Assembly: GCA_004299495.1 (NCBI GenBank)
Contig: SCPY01000008.1
Span: forward strand, 1 to 7,083
Length of the DNA stretch: 7,083 nucleotides
Source of the DNA: a bacterium
Lineage (GTDB): Bacteria; Omnitrophota; Gorgyraeia; Gygaellales; UBA12090
Direction: 5' to 3'
Below, piece after piece: positions 1-6,340 of the stretch. Under the pieces are notes generated by a model. The model saw only the letters and a program-made list of their open reading frames with translations. It was not told the DNA's origin and did not search any database. The stretch's first letter is position 1; every line of letters begins with the position of its first letter. The position numbers were made by a program, and so were the translations under genes.

Positions 1-891
1 GGTGGTTAATACTTCTTCGCCTTTGGCCTGCGCCCTTGTCACCGGCCTGGTTTTTATTTGCTCTTTCAGGATGGCCTCTTTTTTATCTTTCACCTCAACG
101 AATTTGGGAATGGTCAGTAAATAGCCGTCTTTGTTCACCACAAAGGCCTTTCCGCCTCTGCCCAGGATATTTCCTTCTTTCTCCAATTCGGTATTGAGCA
201 TATCGCCTTTGTAGCGGTTTACCAGAACACCCAAAGGCAGGCCGGTTGCCCGGGCAGTTACAATATTCGAGATGGAGAGGGTGGGGGTTTTCAAATCATC
301 CGAAATATAGATATCCGTGGCGTAGACGAGTCTTGTGGGGCTCTCTTGAAGTTTCTTTAGAAATTCCTTGTCCTTAAAATATTTCGCGATGGCAATATAA
401 TAATCTTTTTTGGATTTATCTTTGCCTAAGTATTTATCATTAGTCGCGAAAGTAACTTTTCCTTTGAGGTTAAGGATAATGATGTCCTCTAGATAGGGGT
501 CAAGGGACATCTTGTTTTTAACAAGGTGCTGATTGGTATTCTTGACCAGGCTGGATACATTAGGGTCGTCTGGGTCGTAATAGGTAAGGCCGTCCTTAAT
601 AATTCCGTCTGAGCAGAAATCAAGGGTGCGCCCCTTTTTGCCTTCAATAAAGGTGGAGACCTTTCCGGCAATGCCCTTGGCGGAGATATTTAACTCGCTT
701 TTAATCCTCTGGTCCAGGGTCCTTCGGCTGTTAGAGTATACAATACTGCCTACGATAACCAGCGGCAAAATGGAGATAGCGACAAAGCATGCAAGCAGCT
801 TCATCCGAATGCTCGTTAACCCCGGCATAGTCGTATTTTTTCTTTCAAGCTGCCCCTTATCCTCTGACGATGCTAGAGATTTTTTCCCCAT
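1..891 (-). CDS. Membrane-anchored Cache-domain sensor protein, 3'-truncated by the window edge
   Basis: The frame is open from an ATG at 891 to the left edge (297 codons, no stop), so only the N-terminal part is visible. It starts with a short hydrophilic stretch (1-29), then one hydrophobic membrane segment (about residues 32-52). A long extracytoplasmic region of the Cache (dCache-like) sensor type follows, with the fold's typical segments N-L-K-G-K-V, D-K-Y-L-G-K, P-L-G-V-L-V and N-K-D-G-Y-L-L. The output domain lies outside the window, so it may be a histidine kinase, a chemoreceptor or another signalling enzyme. Residues 27-100 closely match the start of the kinase at 3670-6339, including the block GKKGRTLDF-SDG-I-D at 84-100. 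The start is supported by AAGGAG nine bases upstream. An internal ATG (residue 22 or 30) would bring it nearer the paralogue's start but lacks such a clear site. It lies after a terminator, so it is probably transcribed separately from the heme-protein gene upstream. Confidence 0.85.
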   Translation of the reverse strand, partial: MGKKSLASSEDKGQLERKNTTMPGLTSIRMKLLACFVAISILPLVIVGSIVYSNSRRTLDQRIKSELNISAKGIAGKVSTFIEGKKGRTLDFCSDGIIKDGLTYYDPDDPNVSSLVKNTNQHLVKNKMSLDPYLEDIIILNLKGKVTFATNDKYLGKDKSKKDYYIAIAKYFKDKEFLKKLQESPTRLVYATDIYISDDLKTPTLSISNIVTARATGLPLGVLVNRYKGDMLNTELEKEGNILGRGGKAFVVNKDGYLLTIPKFVEVKDKKEAILKEQIKTRPVTRAQAKGEEVLTT

Positions 892-900
892 ACCTTTTAG

Positions 901-906
901 CTCCTT
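901..906 (-). promoter_or_regulatory. Ribosome binding site of the left-edge sensor gene
   Basis: AAGGAG on the minus strand, nine bases before the ATG at 891. It decides the start in favour of this ATG over the internal Met codons. Confidence 0.7.
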
Positions 907-935
907 CTGCTGTATCCCTAAGATTCCGGTTTTAT

Positions 936-941
936 ATTATA
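936..941 (-). promoter_or_regulatory. Possible -10 element (TATAAT) for the left-edge sensor gene
   Basis: A perfect TATAAT on the minus strand sits about 45 bases before the ATG at 891, in the only gap between the terminator and this gene. It overlaps the T-tract of the preceding terminator. No good -35 hexamer is found 16-18 bases upstream (CAATAT at 17 bases), so it would be a weak or activator-dependent promoter, or a chance match in AT-rich sequence. Confidence 0.3.
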
Positions 942-983
942 AAAACATACGGAGGAGGATATTGCCGTTATCCGCCTCCGTAT
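941..983 (-). terminator. Rho-independent terminator after the DUF3365 gene
   Basis: An inverted repeat pairs 947-960 with 970-983: a 14-bp stem with one A/G mismatch and a 9-nt loop. The stem centres on ACGGAGG / CCTCCGT. On the minus strand the stem is followed at once by GTTTTTATAAT, which gives the U-tract. It starts 20 bases after the stop codon at 1004. Orientation and position fit the end of the 3043-1004 operon. Confidence 0.88.
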
Positions 984-1003
984 AAACCTAAAAGCGAATC
1001 TCC

Positions 1004-1642
1004 TTACGAAGTGCCAAGTTTATCCTCAATGGGGATAATTACGCTGATAGCTCCCCTGACGTCGCCTTCTTTATAATTCTCCATTGGCTTGCCCGCGATA
1101 TCCTTGCCGTCGCCGGTAGGAGAGGTTGCCGGGTCGCCATGGCACTTTAAACAGGATTTTTCTATGTAGAGGGGAAGCATGTAACGGTACACCCGCTTGC
1201 CGTCCATGTCCGATTCTTCGCCATAGCCCTTGCCTTTGGGATACGATGGTTCATAGAAACGGGTTAAGACTTCGCTTTCCCAATCGTCTGGGGCGTTATA
1301 AGAATTGCGCGGGCCGAATTCTCCTTTGCCAAGTGTGGTTTGCTTTAGCCGGATGCCCGTGTTTTTAAAGAAATCTTCACCGATTACCCTGCCCATATAT
1401 GCCGGAATAATGCCTTTAAAGGCATAGGGGGCGCCGGAGGGAAGTGGCTCCGCGACTTTTGCTCCGTGAGTATTAATCACATCTACCATCTGCGCCACAA
1501 TGCGCCGGGTAGAAACCAAAAACTGGGCTATGTCTTCAGCCATTTTTCTGACGTCTATTTTTTCCGCGCTCCACGCCGGCAGGATTGTCGCGCTAAAGAT
1601 AAACGCGCTTAACACTATTGTTACGCCAATTTTCTTAAGCAT
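1004..1642 (-). CDS. Periplasmic c-type heme protein, DUF3365 / Tll0287-like
   Basis: A 212-residue secreted protein. Residues 1-26 form a Sec signal peptide (MLKK, a hydrophobic core, and a likely cut after A-W-S-A). The mature part matches the DUF3365 (Tll0287-like) family. It has an alpha-helical N-terminal part, the segment P-R-N-x-x-N-A-P-D-D-W-E (111-122), then Y-R-Y-M-L-P-L-Y-I before the heme-attachment motif CLKCHGDP (C164, C167, H168), and a C-terminal GDVRGAISVIIP segment. C164 and C167 are the only cysteines. H168 and H59 are the only histidines of the mature protein, so H59 is a candidate second heme ligand (inference). The family occurs as free periplasmic proteins or as the sensory half of kinases and chemoreceptors, and its role is poorly defined; redox or small-ligand sensing is usually suggested. 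It follows the outer-membrane barrel gene by 15 bases, with GGGAGGG as ribosome binding site, and ends at a strong terminator. Heme attachment would need a maturation system such as the CcsA homologue at the right edge. Confidence 0.9.
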   Translation of the reverse strand: MLKKIGVTIVLSAFIFSATILPAWSAEKIDVRKMAEDIAQFLVSTRRIVAQMVDVINTHGAKVAEPLPSGAPYAFKGIIPAYMGRVIGEDFFKNTGIRLKQTTLGKGEFGPRNSYNAPDDWESEVLTRFYEPSYPKGKGYGEESDMDGKRVYRYMLPLYIEKSCLKCHGDPATSPTGDGKDIAGKPMENYKEGDVRGAISVIIPIEDKLGTS

Positions 1643-1646
1643 TTAT

Positions 1647-1653
1647 CCCTCCC
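1647..1653 (-). promoter_or_regulatory. Ribosome binding site of the DUF3365 gene
   Basis: GGGAGGG on the minus strand, four bases before the ATG at 1642. It fills the 15-base gap after the barrel gene's stop and supports co-transcription with independent initiation. Confidence 0.75.
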
Positions 1654-1657
1654 TTAT

Positions 1658-3043
1658 TTAGAATTTCAATAAACTCTGCAGATAGAAAAAATCCGCGTCG
1701 TCATTGGCTCCGGTTCTGGCTAAGAACGTGCCGGCAAAAAAATGTGAATATCCTCCCAGGAAATTTATATTTTTGTTCATCGCGTATTTCAGGAGAAAAT
1801 CCGCCTCTGAGCCGACATAACCGCTTCCCGCGGCCTGGCGCGCCGCCCTTAATGTCCCCCGTGCCGCGTTATAAGCCGCGTCGGTTGTTTCGTCAAGATA
1901 AAACATCCAGTAATCTCCCTGAAGGGAGAGCTTCTTTGTGGGGCTCGCGCTTACGCGGAAATTATAGGCATTGATATTCTGCCAGCTTATAAGATCTATA
2001 TACCCATAGAACTTATGATTGGTTGGCCAGAGATTATCAAAGGTATTTCTTTCATTATCCGTAGCGCTCTCGTCACCGCTGGCAAAGTCCCATTCCAAGC
2101 CCACCCGGGGCGACCAGGGAATTTCGGTAAAGGTGTAGCCGGCCAGGGCCGCCATTGCCCAGGCACTGATATCCTGGGAGCCGAACTCCCCAAACTGATA
2201 GGCGTTTTCCAGGGTATAATCAAAATTCTTAACCTTATCGCCCCTGAGCCGAAAGCCTACGGTAGATTCATTCAATTTTCTCGTTCCGTTTGGGCCCATC
2301 GCAACCGGTTCAGAGGTGTTGCGGTAGAGGTAGTAGAGGTCAAAGAGATGTTTATCTATGCCTTTATAGGTGGCGTAGGCGCCGTGAAAACCCTCGTTAT
2401 CATCATACCAATTGTTGGGGTTTGCCCTGTCAATATTCACTTTTTCGGAGAGGAAGCCTTCCATGGTGAATTTTTTACCGGCGTATATCAGCTTTATTCC
2501 GTCAAAGGACTGCGTTACGTTTGACCAGTCAAACCCGCCGACCAATCTCTCATCTCCGTAGGAAAGTTCCTGCCTGCCCGCGCGAATGGTGAGAAATTCC
2601 AATGTTTTGGCGATTTCTTTCAATCTGTAATCTATGTAGGCCTGGCGTACGTCAAGCTCGTCCCGGAAGGTAATGCTGAACCTGTTTGCCGTGAGGGAGT
2701 CCCAGATGCGCGAATCCTGCAATTGCACAAAGGCTCTTAGAGATTCGGAAAGATTGGCGTCAAGGGCAAGGCGCGTCCTTAGAAGATGAAAGGTATCCGT
2801 GTCGTCAGCATTCTGATTGAAATCAAAATCGTCTCTTGCCTCTAAGCGGTAGCGCATCTCTAAGCTCACTTTAAGTTTTTCGCCTAATTTTTTGGGCAGG
2901 TGGTTTTGAATGAAAAATCCTTCTGCCGCAGGCGCGGTTTGAGCGCATAGAAACATTATTCCTAAAGTAAGGCAGGCCGCGTTGATTGCGGGTATTCCGC
3001 GCGATTTTCTGTGTGTATTGCTTTGTGAAGGGTAAGTTTTCAT
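1658..3043 (-). CDS. Outer-membrane beta-barrel protein, alginate-export family
   Basis: A 461-residue protein with a Sec signal peptide (basic stretch HRKSR at 11-15, hydrophobic core to about 34, A-P-A-A end near residue 40) and many alternating beta strands. The final residue is Phe (S-L-L-K-F), the usual C-terminal signature of BAM-inserted barrels. The alginate-export family pattern is visible: G-R-Q-E-L-S-Y-G-D-E-R-L-V-G at 156-169, then S-F-D-G-I, and later D-F-A-S-G-D-E-S (319-326) followed by N-T-F-D-N-L-W-P-T-N-H-K-F-Y-G-Y (333-348). The length is normal for the family. Despite the name, most members outside Pseudomonas are uncharacterised porin-like channels, and no alginate genes are visible here, so the substrate is unknown. 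It is the first gene after a consensus promoter and a long leader, with the heme-protein gene directly downstream. The start at 3043 is the only upstream-most ATG that retains the signal peptide. Its AAGGAG lies 12 bases away, which is rather far. Confidence 0.9.
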   Translation of the reverse strand: MKTYPSQSNTHRKSRGIPAINAACLTLGIMFLCAQTAPAAEGFFIQNHLPKKLGEKLKVSLEMRYRLEARDDFDFNQNADDTDTFHLLRTRLALDANLSESLRAFVQLQDSRIWDSLTANRFSITFRDELDVRQAYIDYRLKEIAKTLEFLTIRAGRQELSYGDERLVGGFDWSNVTQSFDGIKLIYAGKKFTMEGFLSEKVNIDRANPNNWYDDNEGFHGAYATYKGIDKHLFDLYYLYRNTSEPVAMGPNGTRKLNESTVGFRLRGDKVKNFDYTLENAYQFGEFGSQDISAWAMAALAGYTFTEIPWSPRVGLEWDFASGDESATDNERNTFDNLWPTNHKFYGYIDLISWQNINAYNFRVSASPTKKLSLQGDYWMFYLDETTDAAYNAARGTLRAARQAAGSGYVGSEADFLLKYAMNKNINFLGGYSHFFAGTFLARTGANDDADFFYLQSLLKF

Positions 3044-3055
3044 CGGATGTTCTTA

Positions 3056-3061
3056 CTCCTT
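3056..3061 (-). promoter_or_regulatory. Ribosome binding site of the barrel gene, long spacing
   Basis: AAGGAG on the minus strand, 12 bases before the ATG at 3043. The spacing is longer than usual, and the site begins just after the leader hairpin at 3064-3094. No alternative in-frame start lies closer. Confidence 0.55.
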
Positions 3062-3063
3062 TC

Positions 3064-3094
3064 TTAAGTTTGCGGGCGCCATTGCCCGCTTAAA
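3064..3094 (-). promoter_or_regulatory. GC-rich hairpin in the leader of the barrel gene
   Basis: GCGGGC (3084-3089 on the minus strand) pairs perfectly with GCCCGC (3072-3077) across a 6-nt loop. A further TTAA/TTAA pairing outside a four-base AAAC bulge can extend it. No T-run follows, so it is not a classical terminator. It ends two bases before the ribosome binding site of the barrel gene, where it could stabilise the leader or influence ribosome access. It matches no riboswitch class I recognise. Confidence 0.5.
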
Positions 3095-3197
3095 GTCATT
3101 CGGTATTTTAAAATCTATTGTTAACTCCGCCGCCTTTGGGGCAGGGAGGGAATGAGTAAAAATTATTTGTTTTAATTTTATTAAACAATTGTAGATT

Positions 3198-3225
3198 ATT
3201 ATACAATTAAGCTTTTTTTTGTCAA
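3198..3225 (-). promoter_or_regulatory. Consensus sigma-70 promoter of the barrel and heme-protein operon
   Basis: On the minus strand, TTGACA (3220-3225) and TATAAT (3198-3203) are both perfect hexamers, separated by 16 bases. The spacer starts with an A-tract, and the sequence upstream is AT-rich. Predicted transcription start is near 3190, giving a leader of about 147 nt before the ATG at 3043. It is the only strong promoter seen in the window. Confidence 0.85.
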
Positions 3226-3245
3226 GTATTTTTATGTAACTCCTT

Positions 3246-3278
3246 GATAACCTGCGGTTAAGCAATCATCAGGTTATC
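3246..3278 (-). repeat. Perfect 9-bp inverted repeat over the response-regulator stop codon
   Basis: GATAACCTG (3246-3254) and CAGGTTATC (3270-3278) are exact inverted copies separated by 15 bases. The right copy includes the stop codon of the response regulator. The next bases on the minus strand are AAGGAGTTACAT, with no T-tract, so an intrinsic terminator is unlikely. The inner edge is 20 bases upstream of the -35 hexamer at 3220-3225, a place where an activator could bind. It could equally be an RNA hairpin protecting the 3' end of the kinase-regulator transcript. Confidence 0.55.
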
Positions 3279-3654
3279 CGCCTAAGGCCTGCCTTACCTT
3301 GTTTAGCAAATCCTCGGCATTAAATGGTTTGACAATATAATCTTTAATTTCCTCTTTTTCAATCATACCCCTTACGCGGGGATCGGAGAGGGCGGTAAGC
3401 ACAATCACAGGGATGACAGGAATCTTTCCGGTGAGCGCCTTGATTTCCTTCATTCCAACCAGGACATCATAACCGTCTGCCTTGGGCATGAGGATATCCA
3501 GGATTATCAAGTCGGGCTTATCTGATAACACCTTTTGCATACACTCTTCTCCGTCAGAAGCCGCTATGACCTCATAATTATGCGCCTCTAATCTTGTCTT
3601 TACCAGTTTCAGGATATTAGGGTCATCGTCAACTATTAGAATCTTCTTGGCCAC
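3274..3654 (-). CDS. Single-domain response regulator (CheY-like receiver)
   Basis: A 126-residue protein consisting of one receiver domain and nothing more. The acidic pocket is D9, D10 and D11 after I-L-I-V. The phosphoacceptor is D53 in I-I-L-D-I-L-M-P-K-A-D-G. T87 (V-L-T-A) and K109 (V-K-P-F) complete the active site, so it should be phosphorylated. With no output domain it must act through a partner protein, as a phosphorelay intermediate, or by diffusing to a target. The start codon is GTG, 15 bases after the kinase's stop, behind a strong AAAAGGAGG. This arrangement makes it the natural partner of the kinase upstream. The loop between helix 3 and strand 4 (L-T-G-K-I-P-V-I-P-V) is slightly long, as in many PleD- or Spo0F-like receivers. 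The stop codon lies inside an inverted repeat. Confidence 0.95.
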   Translation of the reverse strand: MAKKILIVDDDPNILKLVKTRLEAHNYEVIAASDGEECMQKVLSDKPDLIILDILMPKADGYDVLVGMKEIKALTGKIPVIPVIVLTALSDPRVRGMIEKEEIKDYIVKPFNAEDLLNKVRQALGG

Positions 3655-3658
3655 TATT

Positions 3659-3667
3659 CCTCCTTTT
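3659..3667 (-). promoter_or_regulatory. Ribosome binding site fixing the GTG start of the response regulator
   Basis: AAAAGGAGG on the minus strand, four bases before GTG at 3654. No ATG is available in frame before the first conserved strand (K-K-I-L-I-V), so this site decides the non-ATG start. Confidence 0.75.
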
Positions 3668-3669
3668 GT

Positions 3670-6339
3670 TTAACCCGCGTTTTTTATGCACGTAATCCGG
3701 GAAATCAATTCTTCATCTGTCCTGCCGTCTTCAGGATAGCTAAGTACTTCGCAAAGGATGTCCTTGCGCCGCGGTAATCCTTTCTTGGTTATATAATAGT
3801 CAAAAACCTTATGGATTCTCTCCGAGGCGGTGAGCGCGCCTTCTTTCTTTACCCCGGGAAGCAGCATAAGGATGAAATTGCGGCTGCATACCAGGGTGTC
3901 GGTCTCGCCGCGGATTGTATGGCGTAAGCGTGTTTCCAGCTCGCTGGTAAGGGAAAAATCCTGCTCGTCTTCCGCGGCGGCATCGCCCTTTGAATTTCTC
4001 AGGCAGAAAATAAGTATGGAGAGGGCGTTTCTTTCCTTGTTCATTCTCTGCAGCCCGTTATTGATATATTCCCTAAACAGGCCTTTGGTTGTATAGCGGG
4101 GAAGGGCAAAGGTAATCGCGGTTCCTCTGCCAGTAGATGATTCCGCCCAGATTTTACCCTTATGCAGTTCTATGATCCCCTTGCTGATAGAAAGGCCTAG
4201 TCCGGTTCCTTTTTCTCCCGGCCCGTGCTGCCGGCCAAACTGTTGAAATTTGCTAAAGAGCCTGGGCAGGTCCTCTTTGGCAATGCCTCCTCCGGTGTCG
4301 GCAACGCGGCACTCAATCGTCTCGCTGTTTTCTTGCGCGGAAACGGTAATGTATCCGGCTCCGGTAAACTTGAGCGCGTTGCCCACGATATTGGTAAAAA
4401 CCTGGATAATCCTGTCTTTATCTATATAGGCCATGATTTTCTCCCGCGAGAAGCGCGCGGTAAGCTGGAGGTTCTTTTTCGCGGCGGCAAGAGAAAACGC
4501 CGAAATCACGCTATTGATCAGTTCAACGATATCTACAAATTCTTTCCTCAGCTCAACCCTGCCCGCCTCAATCTTAGAGATATCCAGAAGATTGTCTATG
4601 ATTCGTTTAAGCCGGTCGGAGTCTTCAAGGACGATCGCGAAGACCTCTTTTTGCTTGTCGGTAATGCCGCCAAGGATGCCGTCTAATGCCTGGGAGACTC
4701 CCTCCCTGATAGTGGTTAAAGGAGTGCGTATTTCGTGAGAGACCGTAGAGATAAAATCGGTTTTCATCTTATCCACTTCTTTTTCCTTAGTGATGTCGCG
4801 GAATATCCCGATCGCGCCGATAATCTTTCCCTCAAAAAGGATCGGAGAGGCGGTTACCGCCGCGGGAAACTTTGTGTTGTCTTTGCGATAATAATAGGCG
4901 CTTTCATGCAGCGTCCTGCCGCTTGATAATGCCTGGGGCATTACCCTTTCATTGTCGGGAATAAATTCTCCTTTTTCGCCTTCGCAGGGGATCGCCTCGG
5001 CGAAGTGTTTTCCCAGGACTTCCATTACTCCCCAGCCAAACATCGCTTCGGATTCGCGGTTACACATCATTATCTGGCCTTCCTGATTCACCACTATCAT
5101 TCCGTCACCGATGCTGGCCAGGACCATTTCGCATTTAGCCATTTCCGCTCCGATTTGGGTCTTTGCCAGCCGAAGTTCTTCCTCAACGCGCAGGCGCTTT
5201 TCAACCATCCTGTTGAAAGAGGTGGCTAATTCTCCCACTTCGTCTTTTGAGCTGATATCAATTCTCGCTTTTGATTCGCCCTTGCTGATTTTATCGGCAA
5301 CTTGAGTAATTTGCTGAATTGGCCTTGACACTGACCGCGCAATCACCAGCGCCATTGCCAGCACAAGCAGCATTGTTACCACTCCGGCCGTGGATGACAG
5401 GTTTCTCAGGTTGCGCACAGGAGCGAGGGTCTCATGCTCATCCTGTTCAATTACTATAATCCATTTCCAATCTTTTTCAATTGACAGCAGCTCAGATGCC
5501 CCAAATACCTTATTGCCCATAGAATCAATCCAGGACGCGTTTATGGGCAATGAAGACTTAATGGCTTTTAGTATCGGCTCGGTCTCTATCTTGAATTTCA
5601 AAGGGTAATAGTCTTGCGTTTTTCTTGAGGGGGTCATGAGTAACTTTTGCTCGTTCACCAAGAAAATATCCCTTGAAGTGTTCTTTTCTTTTTCTTCAGG
5701 GCTGCCCCACTGATGGGCGCCTCTGCTCAAAAGCACATCCTGAATGTTTGCTAAATTATAGAAGTTAACCAATGCCCCGATCGCTGTATCCGCGGTTCTG
5801 CTTTTTAAGGGCGTGCTGATGGCAATCACTTCCTGAAATTCTTCTATGGTGCCCGGGCGCGCGAAAACCCCGGCATCCTGAATATAGGTATTTTTCAGGC
5901 CTTTTAGAAAATAGGGCTGGTCTGTGCCCCAGCCGAGCCCCAGCAGGTATTCCCCTTCGCTTGAACCGATAATTTTTCCCTGAAGGTCAAGGACGCGTAT
6001 CTCTAATATCTCCGGGTCAAGGGGTTTCTTATTAACGGATAGATGGGTATTCAATATCCGGCTGGCGCGGATTTTTTCTTCATTTGTGTTCGCGCTGGTA
6101 ATAAATTCCGCCTGGTCGCGGATAAATCCGTCTGAAGCAAAGTCAAGGGTACGCCCTTTTTTTCCGGAGAGGTATTCCAATACTTCGGCTTTTTTCGCCT
6201 GCGCCGCGATCTTCAGGCCGTTTAGTGTCGCGTCTACCAAGGCCGTTTTGGCATTATAAAAACTTAAGGCGCTGATAAATACCAGCGGAATTACGGCAAT
6301 GGCCAGGAAGGTGGCGAGAAGTTTTACGCGTATAGACAT
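3670..6339 (-). CDS. Hybrid-architecture membrane sensor histidine kinase: Cache-HAMP-PAS-HisKA-HATPase plus degenerate GGDEF-like tail
   Basis: An 889-residue kinase. It has a first membrane helix (about 7-28), an extracytoplasmic dCache-type sensor region (about 30-312), a second helix (about 316-336), and HAMP (about 334-388, with R-P-I-x-x-I and D-E-V-G-E-L). PAS spans about 402-518 (S-I-G-D-G-M-I-V-V, then G-I-F-R-D-I-T). HisKA spans about 521-592 with the phosphorylated H535 in S-H-E-I-R-T-P. The HATPase domain (about 640-747) has an N box with N654, G1 D-T-G-G-G-I (681-686), an F box around 694-701, and G2 G-T-G-L-G-L (711-716). All catalytic boxes are intact. Residues 752-889 are extra and resemble a GGDEF fold without its catalytic motif. 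The N-terminal 75 residues match the left-edge sensor. Its ATG is one base after the ccsA-type stop and has no evident ribosome binding site, which suggests translational coupling. The response regulator follows by 15 bases and is the likely phosphotransfer partner. The signal sensed is unknown. Confidence 0.95.
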   Translation of the reverse strand: MSIRVKLLATFLAIAVIPLVFISALSFYNAKTALVDATLNGLKIAAQAKKAEVLEYLSGKKGRTLDFASDGFIRDQAEFITSANTNEEKIRASRILNTHLSVNKKPLDPEILEIRVLDLQGKIIGSSEGEYLLGLGWGTDQPYFLKGLKNTYIQDAGVFARPGTIEEFQEVIAISTPLKSRTADTAIGALVNFYNLANIQDVLLSRGAHQWGSPEEKEKNTSRDIFLVNEQKLLMTPSRKTQDYYPLKFKIETEPILKAIKSSLPINASWIDSMGNKVFGASELLSIEKDWKWIIVIEQDEHETLAPVRNLRNLSSTAGVVTMLLVLAMALVIARSVSRPIQQITQVADKISKGESKARIDISSKDEVGELATSFNRMVEKRLRVEEELRLAKTQIGAEMAKCEMVLASIGDGMIVVNQEGQIMMCNRESEAMFGWGVMEVLGKHFAEAIPCEGEKGEFIPDNERVMPQALSSGRTLHESAYYYRKDNTKFPAAVTASPILFEGKIIGAIGIFRDITKEKEVDKMKTDFISTVSHEIRTPLTTIREGVSQALDGILGGITDKQKEVFAIVLEDSDRLKRIIDNLLDISKIEAGRVELRKEFVDIVELINSVISAFSLAAAKKNLQLTARFSREKIMAYIDKDRIIQVFTNIVGNALKFTGAGYITVSAQENSETIECRVADTGGGIAKEDLPRLFSKFQQFGRQHGPGEKGTGLGLSISKGIIELHKGKIWAESSTGRGTAITFALPRYTTKGLFREYINNGLQRMNKERNALSILIFCLRNSKGDAAAEDEQDFSLTSELETRLRHTIRGETDTLVCSRNFILMLLPGVKKEGALTASERIHKVFDYYITKKGLPRRKDILCEVLSYPEDGRTDEELISRITCIKNAG

Positions 6340-6340
6340 T

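Noticed and set aside
626..985. Plus-strand open frame running through the sensor start and the terminator
   Set aside because: It is antisense to the Cache sensor and crosses the terminator hairpin; no conserved features were seen.
2015..2524. 169-codon plus-strand open frame antisense to the barrel gene
   Set aside because: It is a reverse-strand shadow of a clearly conserved coding region, with no ribosome binding site and no recognisable domain.
3044..3190. Cyclic-di-GMP or other known riboswitch in the barrel leader
   Set aside because: The leader has a hairpin and a GCAAAC string, but the conserved core of the GEMM class and of other classes I know is missing.
3053..3265. 70-codon minus-strand open frame in the gap before the barrel gene
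   Set aside because: It begins with TTG, contains the consensus promoter and the leader hairpin, has a low-complexity translation, and resembles no family. Non-coding regulatory DNA explains this stretch better.
3246..3278. Rho-independent terminator after the response regulator
   Set aside because: The 9-bp repeat is followed by AAGGAGTTACAT with no T-run, and the loop is 15 nt, so I list it as an inverted repeat only.
4225..4686. 153-codon plus-strand open frame antisense to the kinase
   Set aside because: It lies opposite the HisKA/HATPase core, whose motifs are intact on the minus strand.
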